A DNA stretch of 10,168 nucleotides from an uncultured Porphyromonadaceae bacterium. Lineage in GTDB: Bacteria; Bacteroidota; Bacteroidia; Bacteroidales; Muribaculaceae. Location: assembly GCA_900555165.1 (NCBI GenBank), contig USKE01000053.1, positions 1 through 10,168 of the forward strand, written 5' to 3'. Position numbers and translations under genes: made by a program. Below, one piece after another: positions 1-6,617 of this stretch (position 1 is its first letter; each line of letters opens with the position of its first letter). A model generated the notes under the pieces. It had not been told where the DNA came from and did not search any database. It worked only from the letters and a program-made list of their open reading frames with translations.

Positions 1-341
1 CCCTCTCGGGCGGCGAGAACCAGCGCGTGAAACTGGCCACCGAGCTTGCACGCCCCTCGTCGCGCCATGCGCTTTATATACTCGACGAGCCAACCACCGG
101 TCTGCATTTCGCCGATGTAGCCACCCTGCTGGCGCTGTTGCGCCGTCTCGTAGACCGCGGCAACACGGTGCTTGTCATCGAGCACAACACCGACGTCATA
201 AACGCCGCTGACTATATCGTTGACATGGGCCCGGGGGGCGGACGCATGGGCGGACGCATCGTGGCCGCCGGCACCCCCGCCGAAATCGCCGCCACCTCCT
301 CGCCCACGGCACCGTTTATCGAGACGGCACAGGGTGCTTGA
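1..341 (+). CDS. uvrA: Excinuclease ABC subunit A, C-terminal end (partial)
   Basis: This is the last 112 codons of a UvrA protein; the gene begins left of the window and the reading frame is already open at position 3. UvrA is the ATP-driven damage-recognition subunit of UvrABC nucleotide excision repair in the cytoplasm. Visible motifs are those of the second ABC ATPase domain: the signature [12 protein letters not shown] at the left edge, Walker B with D-loop ([13 protein letters not shown]), the switch histidine in VIEHN, and the family's closing pattern IVDMGPGGG followed by GTPAEIA. The tail after GTPAEIA is short, as is normal for UvrA. The GTG at 27 is an internal valine codon, not a start. 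Bacteroidetes can carry more than one UvrA paralogue and this fragment cannot say which one it is. No downstream gene appears co-transcribed, because a promoter follows. Confidence 0.88.
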   Translation, partial: LSGGENQRVKLATELARPSSRHALYILDEPTTGLHFADVATLLALLRRLVDRGNTVLVIEHNTDVINAADYIVDMGPGGGRMGGRIVAAGTPAEIAATSSPTAPFIETAQGA

Positions 342-356
342 CGGCATATTTTGCCG
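342..356 (+). terminator. Possible weak terminator hairpin after uvrA
   Basis: One base after the uvrA stop codon there is a perfect 5-bp inverted repeat, CGGCA at 342-346 and TGCCG at 352-356, around a 5-nt loop. It is followed by AT-rich sequence but not by a true T-run. The stem is short, so a terminator role is only plausible. Its right arm overlaps the -35-like TTTG of the next promoter. Confidence 0.3.
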
Positions 357-380
357 ATTTCGGAATATTTGTTAATTTTG
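350..380 (+). promoter_or_regulatory. Bacteroidetes-type promoter for the dxs-trkAH operon
   Basis: TTTG at 350-353 and TAATTTTG at 373-380 are separated by exactly 19 nt. Both boxes match the primary sigma factor consensus of Bacteroidetes (TTTG, 19-21 nt, TAnnTTTG). Transcription would be expected to start a few bases after 380, giving a leader of about 60 nt before the small membrane protein gene at 447. No other match as good lies between here and trkH, so this probably drives all four rightward genes. Confidence 0.75.
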
Positions 381-446
381 CACTGAAGTCACAGACAGCG
401 TCAGCATAAAGGCGCACGTCGCGACACACCATATAATTCCACAGCA

Positions 447-635
447 ATGAAAGGCAGTGTAATCATAAGATTCATAATTGTCGGAGCCGTATGGCTCGGG
501 CTCTGCGCCATTCTGCTGGCCAGACTGATAGGCTCGGGCCAGCCGGTGACTATGCTGTCGCTGTTTCCGATAGTGGCATCGGGCGTTATCGTGTTTGTGC
601 CTTTATATAAGAAATATGTCAGAAAACGAGACTAA
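447..635 (+). CDS. Small two-helix membrane protein of unknown function
   Basis: A 62-residue protein that I do not recognise. It has two hydrophobic stretches, roughly residues 7-27 (rich in I, V, L, A, with a WLGL core) and 36-53, joined by a short polar turn (GSGQPVT). It ends in a basic tail (KKYVRKRD). By the positive-inside rule both ends should face the cytoplasm, giving a helical hairpin in the inner membrane. There is no signal peptidase site and no conserved motif I can name. The ATG at 447 lies about 60 nt after the expected transcription start of the good promoter at 350-380. Its last 20 nt overlap the start of dxs, which suggests translational coupling. The composition and strong hydrophobic pattern argue for a real gene, but I cannot link it to isoprenoid synthesis or potassium transport beyond position. 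Confidence 0.65.
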   Translation: MKGSVIIRFIIVGAVWLGLCAILLARLIGSGQPVTMLSLFPIVASGVIVFVPLYKKYVRKRD

Positions 636-2578
636 ATATCCGTTGCTGTCGGCAATCGACTCGCCGGCCGACCTGCGTCGGCTCAGCGAGGACCAGCTCC
701 CCGCCGTATGCCGCGACATGCGCCGGTTTCTGATCGACTCGCTGTCGAAGAATCCGGGCCATTTCGCGTCAAGCATGGGAGCTGTGGAACTTACCGTGGC
801 ACTGCACTACGTGCTTGACACCCCAAACGACCTCATCGTGTGGGATGTCGGCCACCAGGCATACGGTCACAAACTGCTCACCGGGCGCCGCGACCGTTTC
901 GCCGGCAACCGCAAGCTCAACGGCCTCAGCGGTTTCCCCAACCCTGACGAAAGTCCCTACGATACCTTCTCGGCCGGACATGCGTCGAACTCGATTTCGG
1001 CGGCTCTGGGCATGGCCGTGGCAACGGAACTCAACGGCGACAATCCGCGCCGCATAGTCACCGCCGTAATCGGCGACGCCTCGATAGCCGGAGGACTCGC
1101 CTTCGAGGGGATAAACAACGCCGCAGGCACACCCAACAACCTGCTCATCGTACTGAACGACAACAACTGGTCGATTGACCAGAACGTGGGGTCGATGCAC
1201 CGGTATCTGGCGCGCGTGACATCGTCGAAAGGATACAACCGCCTGCGGTTCAAGGCGTTCAAATTCTTCAAAAAACTCGGTCTCGTATCGGAGTCGGGCC
1301 GCGGACGCATCATGCGCCTCAACAACTCGCTGAAGGCGTTCCTGTCGCGCCAGCAGAATATCTTCGAGGGGCTCAACGTGCGCTATTTCGGGCCGGTCGA
1401 CGGCCACGACATCGCCACTCTCGTGAAAACACTGCGCGACATCAAGGACATGACAGGGCCGAAAATCCTGCATGTCAAGACCGTGAAAGGAAAAGGTTTC
1501 GCACCCGCAGAGGCCGACCCCTCGACCTGGCACGCTCCCGGCAAGTTCAATCCCGTTACCGGCGAACGCGGTGACAGTGCGGCTGCAAAAGCCACCGACA
1601 GCGAGCCACAGAAGAAACCGGCCAGGTTCCAAAACGTTTTCGGCGAGACACTGCTTGAACTTGCCCGTGAGGACAGGCGCATAGTGGGCATCACGGCCCG
1701 CCATGCTCTCAGGCACGTCGGTCAGCATCCTCAAGAAAGCCATCCCCGAGCGCGTGTTCGACGTTGGCATCTCCGAAGAGCACGCCGTCACATTCGCCGG
1801 AGGTCTGACCCGCGAAGGGCTGCGTCCGGTAGTGGCCATCTATTCGTCGTTTCTACAGCGCGCATACGACCAGATCATAAACGACGTGAGCCTGCAGCGC
1901 CTCCCGGTGCTGTTCTGCATAGACCGCGCCGGCCTCGTGGGCGAGGACGGCGCCACCCACCACGGCGTGTTCGACCTCACTTATCTGCGTGCCATCCCCG
2001 GCATGACAGTTGCCGCCCCGCGCGATGCCCGCGAACTGCGCGACATCATGCACCTCGCCCTCACCACCACGCCTGACGGGCCGTTCGCCATCAGGTATCC
2101 GCGCGGCACAGTGCCCGAAACCGAGTGGCATACACCGTTCGGCGCCATTACCCCGGGCAAAGCCGTTACGCTTGAGGACGCGGAAGACGCGGTAGCCGCC
2201 ATCCTCGCCACCGGCGAGTCGAGCAACGACGCGCTTAAAGCCGCCTCGATACTCGGCAAACGGGGCATACGGGCATCCGTAATACATTTCCCGTTCGTAA
2301 AACCGCTCGACACAGCCGCCATCGACAGCATCGCGGCGCGGGGCATACCCATCGTCACCGTTGAAGACGGCTCACGCATCGGCGGATTCGGTTCGGCCGT
2401 GGCCGAACACCTGGCCGACACATCGGCGCAGGTTCCATTGCGGCGTCTGGGACTTCCCGACAGTTTCGTGGCGCAGGGCACCGTGGCCGAACTGAAGTCT
2501 CTGTGCGGCATCGACGCCGACGGCATAGCCCGGACAGTGACCGAACTGGTTCCCGTTCATTCACCCGCAATACCGTGA
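616..2578 (+). CDS. dxs: 1-deoxy-D-xylulose-5-phosphate synthase, split by a +1 frameshift
   Basis: DXS condenses pyruvate and glyceraldehyde 3-phosphate, using thiamine diphosphate, in the first step of the MEP isoprenoid pathway; the product also feeds thiamine and pyridoxal synthesis. Frame one (616 to about 1698) carries [16 protein letters not shown] (from H49), VGHQAYGHK (H80), the cofactor motif GDAS (153-156) to NDNN (181-184), YFGPVDGHD and KGKGFAPAE. Frame two (about 1700 to 2578) carries [10 protein letters not shown] with the expected catalytic glutamate at corrected residue 387, [15 protein letters not shown], and the C-terminal transketolase domain. Removing one C at 1697-1699 joins them as ITAAMLSGTS and gives 653 residues, slightly above the usual 620-640. 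Read as is, translation stops at 2076 after 486 residues. The start at 616 ([11 protein letters not shown]) is preferred over an upstream GTG at 595; it overlaps the small membrane gene by 20 nt. trkA follows after 4 nt. Confidence 0.93.
1697..1699 (+). other. Single-base insertion (frameshift) in dxs
   Basis: The run CCC at 1697-1699 contains one base too many relative to the DXS family. Frame one reads IVGITA then turns into arginine- and histidine-rich sequence unlike DXS. Frame two becomes DXS-like immediately at GCC-ATG (1700-1705), reading AMLSGTS. The join falls exactly where the family has a conserved T-P/A-A-M-x-x-G-T/C-S segment, so no residues are missing. The flanking bases do not form a good +1 programmed frameshift site that I recognise. 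Confidence 0.85.
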
Positions 2579-2582
2579 AGTC

Positions 2583-3926
2583 ATGAAGATTGTCATTGCC
2601 GGCGCCGGCGAGGTCGGATCCCATCTTGGCAAACTGCTCTCACGCGAGGAGCAGGACATCGTCATGATCGACCGTGACCGCGACAAGCTCGACCGCCTCG
2701 ACGCCAACTACAACCTGATGACGCATGTGGGGAGCCCCACATCGTTCACCGACCTGAAGAACGCCGGCATCGACACCCGCTGCGACCTGTTTATAGCAGT
2801 CACACCATACGAGAACACCAACATCACCTCGTGCGCCATCGCCAAAAGCCTGGGTGCACGCAAGACGGTGGCCCGCATCGACAACTACGAGTTTCTCGAC
2901 CCGCGTAACCGCGGCTTTTTCGCGTCGATCGGCGTTGACCATCTCATCTACCCCGAATATCTTGCCGCCCAGGAGATATGCACCGCGCTCAAGCGCCCCT
3001 GGGTGCGCCACTGGTTCGAGCTGCACGATGGCAAACTGATCCTCATCGGCGTGCGCGTCCGCTCTGACGCCGAACTTGTGGGGCGCAAGCTACGCGACAT
3101 CACATACAACCAGCACAACTACCATGTGTCGGCCATAAAACGGCGCCACGAGACCATCATACCCCGGGGCGACGACGAAATCCTTGCCAACGACATAGTT
3201 TACTTCACCACCACCAAAGAGTATGTGGACGAGATACGGCGCCTCTGCGGCAAGAAGGATTACCGCATACGCGACGTCATGATAATGGGCGGAGGCCGCA
3301 TAGCTGTCAGACTCGCCCACATGGCATCGGAACAGTGGCGTCTGACCATAATAGATGACAACGCCGAGACCTGCCGCCGTCTGCCCGAGAAATGCACCGG
3401 ATGCGACGTGCGCATAATCCACGGCGACGCCCGCAACAACGACTTCCTTCGCGACGAGGGAATCGACCACATGGACGCTTTCGTGGCACTAACCGACTAC
3501 TCCGAGACAAACATCCTGGCCTGCTTGACAGCCAAGGAGTTCGGCGTAAGCAAGTCGATAGCCGAAGTCGAGAATATCCAGTTCATTTCAGAGGCCGAGG
3601 GACTGAACATCGGCACCATCATAAACAAGAAACTGCTGGCGTCGAGCAAGATTTTCCAGCTGCTGATCGCGGCCGACGAGTCGTCGTCGACCTTCATGGC
3701 CCTGGCCGATGCCGAGGTGGCCGAAATCGAGGCCCGCGAAGGCTCGAAGATTACCCGCGCCCCGGTGATGGACCTGAAACTCTCGCGCGACATGACCCTC
3801 GCCGGACTGATACGCGACGGCAGCGGAATGCTCGTCGAAGGCCGCACGCAGATACAGCCCGGCGACCATGTGCTGGTATTTTGCCTGGCCGGGTCGGTCC
3901 ACAAGGTCGAGAAACTGTTCGTCTGA
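2583..3926 (+). CDS. trkA: Trk potassium uptake regulatory subunit TrkA
   Basis: A 447-residue peripheral membrane protein that gates the TrkH potassium channel in response to bound nucleotides (NAD(H), ATP or ADP in studied homologues). The sequence shows the usual duplicated architecture: RCK_N Rossmann domain 1 starts at residue 1 with GAGEVG (7-12) and the acidic nucleotide-binding residue D30, then an RCK_C domain to about residue 220. The second Rossmann domain begins near 231 with MGGGRIAVRLA and a second acidic strand end (IIDD), followed by a second RCK_C domain to the C terminus. In the second glycine-rich loop the third glycine position holds alanine (GGGRIA). Length is typical of tandem TrkA proteins. 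The start at 2583 is 4 nt after the dxs stop, and the partner gene trkH follows 51 nt after the stop, so the genes are probably co-transcribed. Confidence 0.95.
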   Translation: MKIVIAGAGEVGSHLGKLLSREEQDIVMIDRDRDKLDRLDANYNLMTHVGSPTSFTDLKNAGIDTRCDLFIAVTPYENTNITSCAIAKSLGARKTVARIDNYEFLDPRNRGFFASIGVDHLIYPEYLAAQEICTALKRPWVRHWFELHDGKLILIGVRVRSDAELVGRKLRDITYNQHNYHVSAIKRRHETIIPRGDDEILANDIVYFTTTKEYVDEIRRLCGKKDYRIRDVMIMGGGRIAVRLAHMASEQWRLTIIDDNAETCRRLPEKCTGCDVRIIHGDARNNDFLRDEGIDHMDAFVALTDYSETNILACLTAKEFGVSKSIAEVENIQFISEAEGLNIGTIINKKLLASSKIFQLLIAADESSSTFMALADAEVAEIEAREGSKITRAPVMDLKLSRDMTLAGLIRDGSGMLVEGRTQIQPGDHVLVFCLAGSVHKVEKLFV

Positions 3927-3977
3927 CTTCATAAAACTCATCATATCCGTTCATCACCACCCTCAACATAATCCCGC

Positions 3978-5450
3978 ATGGGCCGGCTCATAGGCATAAA
4001 CTGGAAGATAATCATCAGACTGCTGGGTCTGCTGCTGTTTATCGAGGCGCTGTTCATGACAGTGCCGCTTGTGACGTCGCTCTATTACGGCGAGCATGAC
4101 GCCTTTGCATTCGAAGTCACCATAGCGCTCACGGTCTTTATGGGGACGCTTATGGCGTTCGGTATGCGCCCCAGGCGTTCCCACATGGGCAAACGTGAAG
4201 GTTTCCTGCTCACATCGCTGGTGTGGGTGGTGTTCTCGCTGTTCGGCATGGTGCCGTTTCTGCTCAGCGACAGCCCCATGTCTGTGTCAGACGCCTTTTT
4301 CGAGGCCATGTCGGGTTTCACCACTACCGGTGCTACAGTTATAGCCGATATGGACAAGGTTTCATACGGGCTGTTCATGTGGCGTGCCACAATGCAGTGG
4401 GTGGGCGGACTCGGCATCATTCTGTTCACGCTTGCAGTGTTGCCGATGCTTAACTCATCGGGTGGAATACAGATGTTCAACGCAGAGGCAACGGGCATAA
4501 TCCATGAGAAACTTATGCCGAGGGTAAGCTCTACGGCTAAACGCCTGTGGATTGTCTATATTGTTCTGACATTCATTCTCATTGGTCTTTACTGCCTGGG
4601 GCCGATGGGAATTTTCGACTCGGTATGTCACGCATTCGCGACAATGTCGACCGGCGGATTCTCGACCAAAGCCGACTCCATAACCACCTGGGACTCCATA
4701 TACGTCAAAGTGGTCACGACAATATTCATGTTCATCGGGGGCGTGAATTTCGGCCTGATTTTCAAATGTTCGACCGGAGATTTCAAATCGCTGTGGAGGA
4801 ACCAGACATTTAAGGTATATCTGCTTGCGATACTGGGAGTATTCGTCATCTTCGACATATCATTGTTCTTTGACAACAATGTACCCCACACGATTGAGAA
4901 ATTCACTGTCGACTCGCTGTTCCAAATCATAGCCATCATGAGTTCTACAGGCTACATGATTTCCGACTTCCCGGAATGGGGCCTGGTACCGCTCGTTTTC
5001 GTATTGATTATGATGTTTTTCGGAGCCTGTGCCGGATCCACATCAGGAGGCGCCAAGCTCGACCGCGCAGTGTTTTTGCTCAAGAACACCCACAACGAGC
5101 TTTACCGTTGCATATATCCGAACCACATACGTTCCGTATCATTCCACAGCAAGGCCGCCTCTCCCGAACTAATCAACAAGGTCATGGTATTCCTCGGGCT
5201 GTATGTGATGTTGATTATTGCGGGCACAATTGTCATGGCGTCTTTCGACATTCCGCTGGTTGACTCATTCTATTCATCAATGTCATGTGTCACCAACGCC
5301 AATTTCTCGGCCACAATAACCGATTTTTCATCATCTTACACTGACTTACCGGCTGTATGCAAGTGGTTCATGACAATTCTGATGCTTACCGGCCGTCTTG
5401 AAGTGTTTACCGTGCTTGTCATACTGACACCGACATTCTGGAACAAATAG
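3978..5450 (+). CDS. trkH: Trk potassium uptake transmembrane subunit TrkH
   Basis: A 490-residue polytopic inner-membrane protein, the potassium-conducting subunit that pairs with TrkA. The four-fold pore-loop architecture is visible. Loop 1 is GFTTTGATV (filter glycine G118), loop 2 is TMSTGGFST (G226-G227), and loop 3 is MSSTGYM (G325). Loop 4 is SSMSCVTNANFSATI, where the expected filter glycine is replaced by asparagine N442 and no glycine occurs nearby. The C-terminal hallmark LTGRLEVFTVLVILTPTFW is intact. The ATG at 3978 gives MGRLIGINWKIIIRLLGLLLF, a positively charged start before the first helix. The second half of the gene is visibly richer in A/T than its neighbours. The 3' end overlaps the convergent glycerate kinase gene by 32 nt. 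The sodium- or proton-coupling preference cannot be told from sequence. Confidence 0.94.
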   Translation: MGRLIGINWKIIIRLLGLLLFIEALFMTVPLVTSLYYGEHDAFAFEVTIALTVFMGTLMAFGMRPRRSHMGKREGFLLTSLVWVVFSLFGMVPFLLSDSPMSVSDAFFEAMSGFTTTGATVIADMDKVSYGLFMWRATMQWVGGLGIILFTLAVLPMLNSSGGIQMFNAEATGIIHEKLMPRVSSTAKRLWIVYIVLTFILIGLYCLGPMGIFDSVCHAFATMSTGGFSTKADSITTWDSIYVKVVTTIFMFIGGVNFGLIFKCSTGDFKSLWRNQTFKVYLLAILGVFVIFDISLFFDNNVPHTIEKFTVDSLFQIIAIMSSTGYMISDFPEWGLVPLVFVLIMMFFGACAGSTSGGAKLDRAVFLLKNTHNELYRCIYPNHIRSVSFHSKAASPELINKVMVFLGLYVMLIIAGTIVMASFDIPLVDSFYSSMSCVTNANFSATITDFSSSYTDLPAVCKWFMTILMLTGRLEVFTVLVILTPTFWNK

Positions 5451-6558
5451 CCCGTAGGCCGTCGCGCAGAGCGCCCCGCAATGCCGCGAGCGCGGTGTCA
5501 TGGGTCAGTGGCATCGAACCGAGCCACTGCTCTGTGGAGAGAACAGCAAGTCCGGGCCTCGTACCATCCAGTCTGTCACACCCCACCACAGCCACTACCG
5601 GAATATTACGTTTCCGTGCCTCGGAATAGAGAGCGCCCACAACTTTGCCGGTGCCGGTCTGAGCATCGACAGCACCTTCGCCGGTGATTACAAGCGCGGC
5701 CGCCGTGCCGTCGAAAATACCGTAGCGGTCAATCATGAACCGTGCCCCGTCAGCGACATCACAGCGCAACACACGCTCGAACGCGTAACCGAGACCGCCG
5801 CCGGCACCGCCGTGCATGTCAACAGAGTCCGACGGCAGCAGAGTCTCGTCGACAGCCGCCCGGAAATTCGCAAGGGCAGCACGCAGGCGCTCAGTCTCTG
5901 CGGGTGTCACCCCCTTCTGCGCGGCAAACATGAGGGAATCTTCAAGCGGCACGGCAACATCCGACAGCACCGTGATGCGCCGGCGTATGTCGCGACCATT
6001 CACTCCCGAAAGGTCAATAACGTATATCCGGTCGAGGTCAGCTGCCCTCACAGGGGTTTCAAGCACAGCACCCTCCACATCGGCGAATCTCACCCCAAGT
6101 GCCTGCAAAAATCCTGCGCCGCAGTCCACGGTGGCAGTTCCCCCTATTCCCACATAAATGTGCTCTGTGCCGGAATCAAGCAGATGCCTGACAAGCATCC
6201 CGAGGCCGTATGACGTACTTTGGAACGGACGCAGTTCGCGCCCCGCAAGCGACGCCAGTCCGATGACCGATGCCGAGTCAACCACAGCCTGATGGCCGTC
6301 GTTATAATATGTGACGTCATGTTCCTCGCCAAGCGCGTCAGGCACTGGCATTGTACAGGCCGGCAGTGCGAACAACGCCCCGAGTATCTGCGCCGTGCCG
6401 TCGCCACCGTCGCACATCGGGCACACCCTTACCGTGGCGCGGGTACATGCCGCGGCAATCTCACTCGCCACCTCAGTGGCCCTGAGCGTGCCCTTGAACT
6501 TGTCGGGCGCGATGACGACCAACGGTTTCTGAGCCTTGAATCCTGAAAATATTCCCAT
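5419..6558 (-). CDS. glxK: Glycerate kinase (GlxK/GarK family)
   Basis: A 379-residue cytoplasmic kinase of the type I glycerate kinase family, which phosphorylates D-glycerate with ATP, usually to 2-phosphoglycerate. Family motifs in order: IAPDKFKGTL (16-25), CPMCDGGDGTA (46-56, family usually PMADGGEGT), VDSASVIGLA (93-102), VGIGGTATVDCGAGFLQALG (from 136, family usually GGSATNDGGAGMLQALG), GGAGGGLGYA, and ITGEGAVDAQTGTGK (291-305). Length matches the family. The ATG at 6558 gives an N-terminal extension of about 12 residues before the usual VVIAPD start. It lies only 4 nt from the -10-like box, so the message may be leaderless; a TTG at 6522 is an alternative start matching the family N terminus. 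The gene overlaps trkH by 32 nt at its 3' end and is divergent from the 5'-nucleotidase gene. Family membership is firm, exact substrate less so. Confidence 0.92.
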   Translation of the reverse strand: MGIFSGFKAQKPLVVIAPDKFKGTLRATEVASEIAAACTRATVRVCPMCDGGDGTAQILGALFALPACTMPVPDALGEEHDVTYYNDGHQAVVDSASVIGLASLAGRELRPFQSTSYGLGMLVRHLLDSGTEHIYVGIGGTATVDCGAGFLQALGVRFADVEGAVLETPVRAADLDRIYVIDLSGVNGRDIRRRITVLSDVAVPLEDSLMFAAQKGVTPAETERLRAALANFRAAVDETLLPSDSVDMHGGAGGGLGYAFERVLRCDVADGARFMIDRYGIFDGTAAALVITGEGAVDAQTGTGKVVGALYSEARKRNIPVVAVVGCDRLDGTRPGLAVLSTEQWLGSMPLTHDTALAALRGALRDGLRAICSRMSVSV

Positions 6559-6562
6559 GGCG

Positions 6563-6570
6563 CAAACTTA
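6563..6570 (-). promoter_or_regulatory. -10-like box (TAAGTTTG) for glycerate kinase
   Basis: On the minus strand the bases read TAAGTTTG, a perfect match to the Bacteroidetes -7 element TAnnTTTG. I see no clear TTTG 19-21 nt upstream. The box ends 4 nt before the ATG at 6558, so transcription would begin at or next to the start codon. Confidence 0.5.
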
Positions 6571-6583
6571 CGAATATAATTCG

Positions 6584-6591
6584 TAACTTTG
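6584..6591 (+). promoter_or_regulatory. -10-like box (TAACTTTG) for the 5'-nucleotidase
   Basis: TAACTTTG matches the Bacteroidetes -7 element exactly. No TTTG lies at the right distance upstream; that region is occupied by the opposing promoter's -7 box. Expected transcription start near 6596 leaves a leader of about 20 nt before the ATG at 6618, which supports that start over the GTG at 6591 inside the box. Confidence 0.5.
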
Positions 6592-6617
6592 TGAAACGAC
6601 AACTGAAAAATCCCGAA

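Larger units (their letters stand above)
6563..6591. repeat. 29-bp near-palindrome forming a shared divergent promoter
   Basis: Centred on 6577, 12 of 14 base pairs are symmetrical. The core arms are TTACGAAT (6568-6575) and ATTCGTAA (6579-6586) around ATA. One mismatch (6567/6587) later, the outer arms CAAA (6563-6566) and TTTG (6588-6591) complete outward-facing TAnnTTTG boxes on both strands. The dyad could be simply two promoters back to back, or an operator bound by a dimeric regulator. Confidence 0.6.

Noticed and set aside
595..618. GTG at 595 as the dxs start
   Set aside because: The ATG at 616 gives a normal DXS N terminus and a shorter overlap with the small membrane gene.
1690..1710. 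Programmed +1 frameshift in dxs
   Set aside because: No stop codon or rare codon pauses the ribosome at the site and the bases do not allow good tRNA re-pairing; an error or mutation is simpler.
769..1839. Long open frame on the minus strand opposite dxs (356 codons)
   Set aside because: It is a shadow of conserved dxs in GC-rich sequence; the product is low-complexity, has no recognisable domain and no promoter box upstream.
5500..6213. Plus-strand open frame of 237 codons opposite glycerate kinase
   Set aside because: Antisense shadow; glycerate kinase motifs run without interruption through the same bases.
6591..6617. GTG at 6591 as the 5'-nucleotidase start
   Set aside because: It lies inside the -10-like box, so it would not be in the message, and the ATG at 6618 begins a compact signal peptide.
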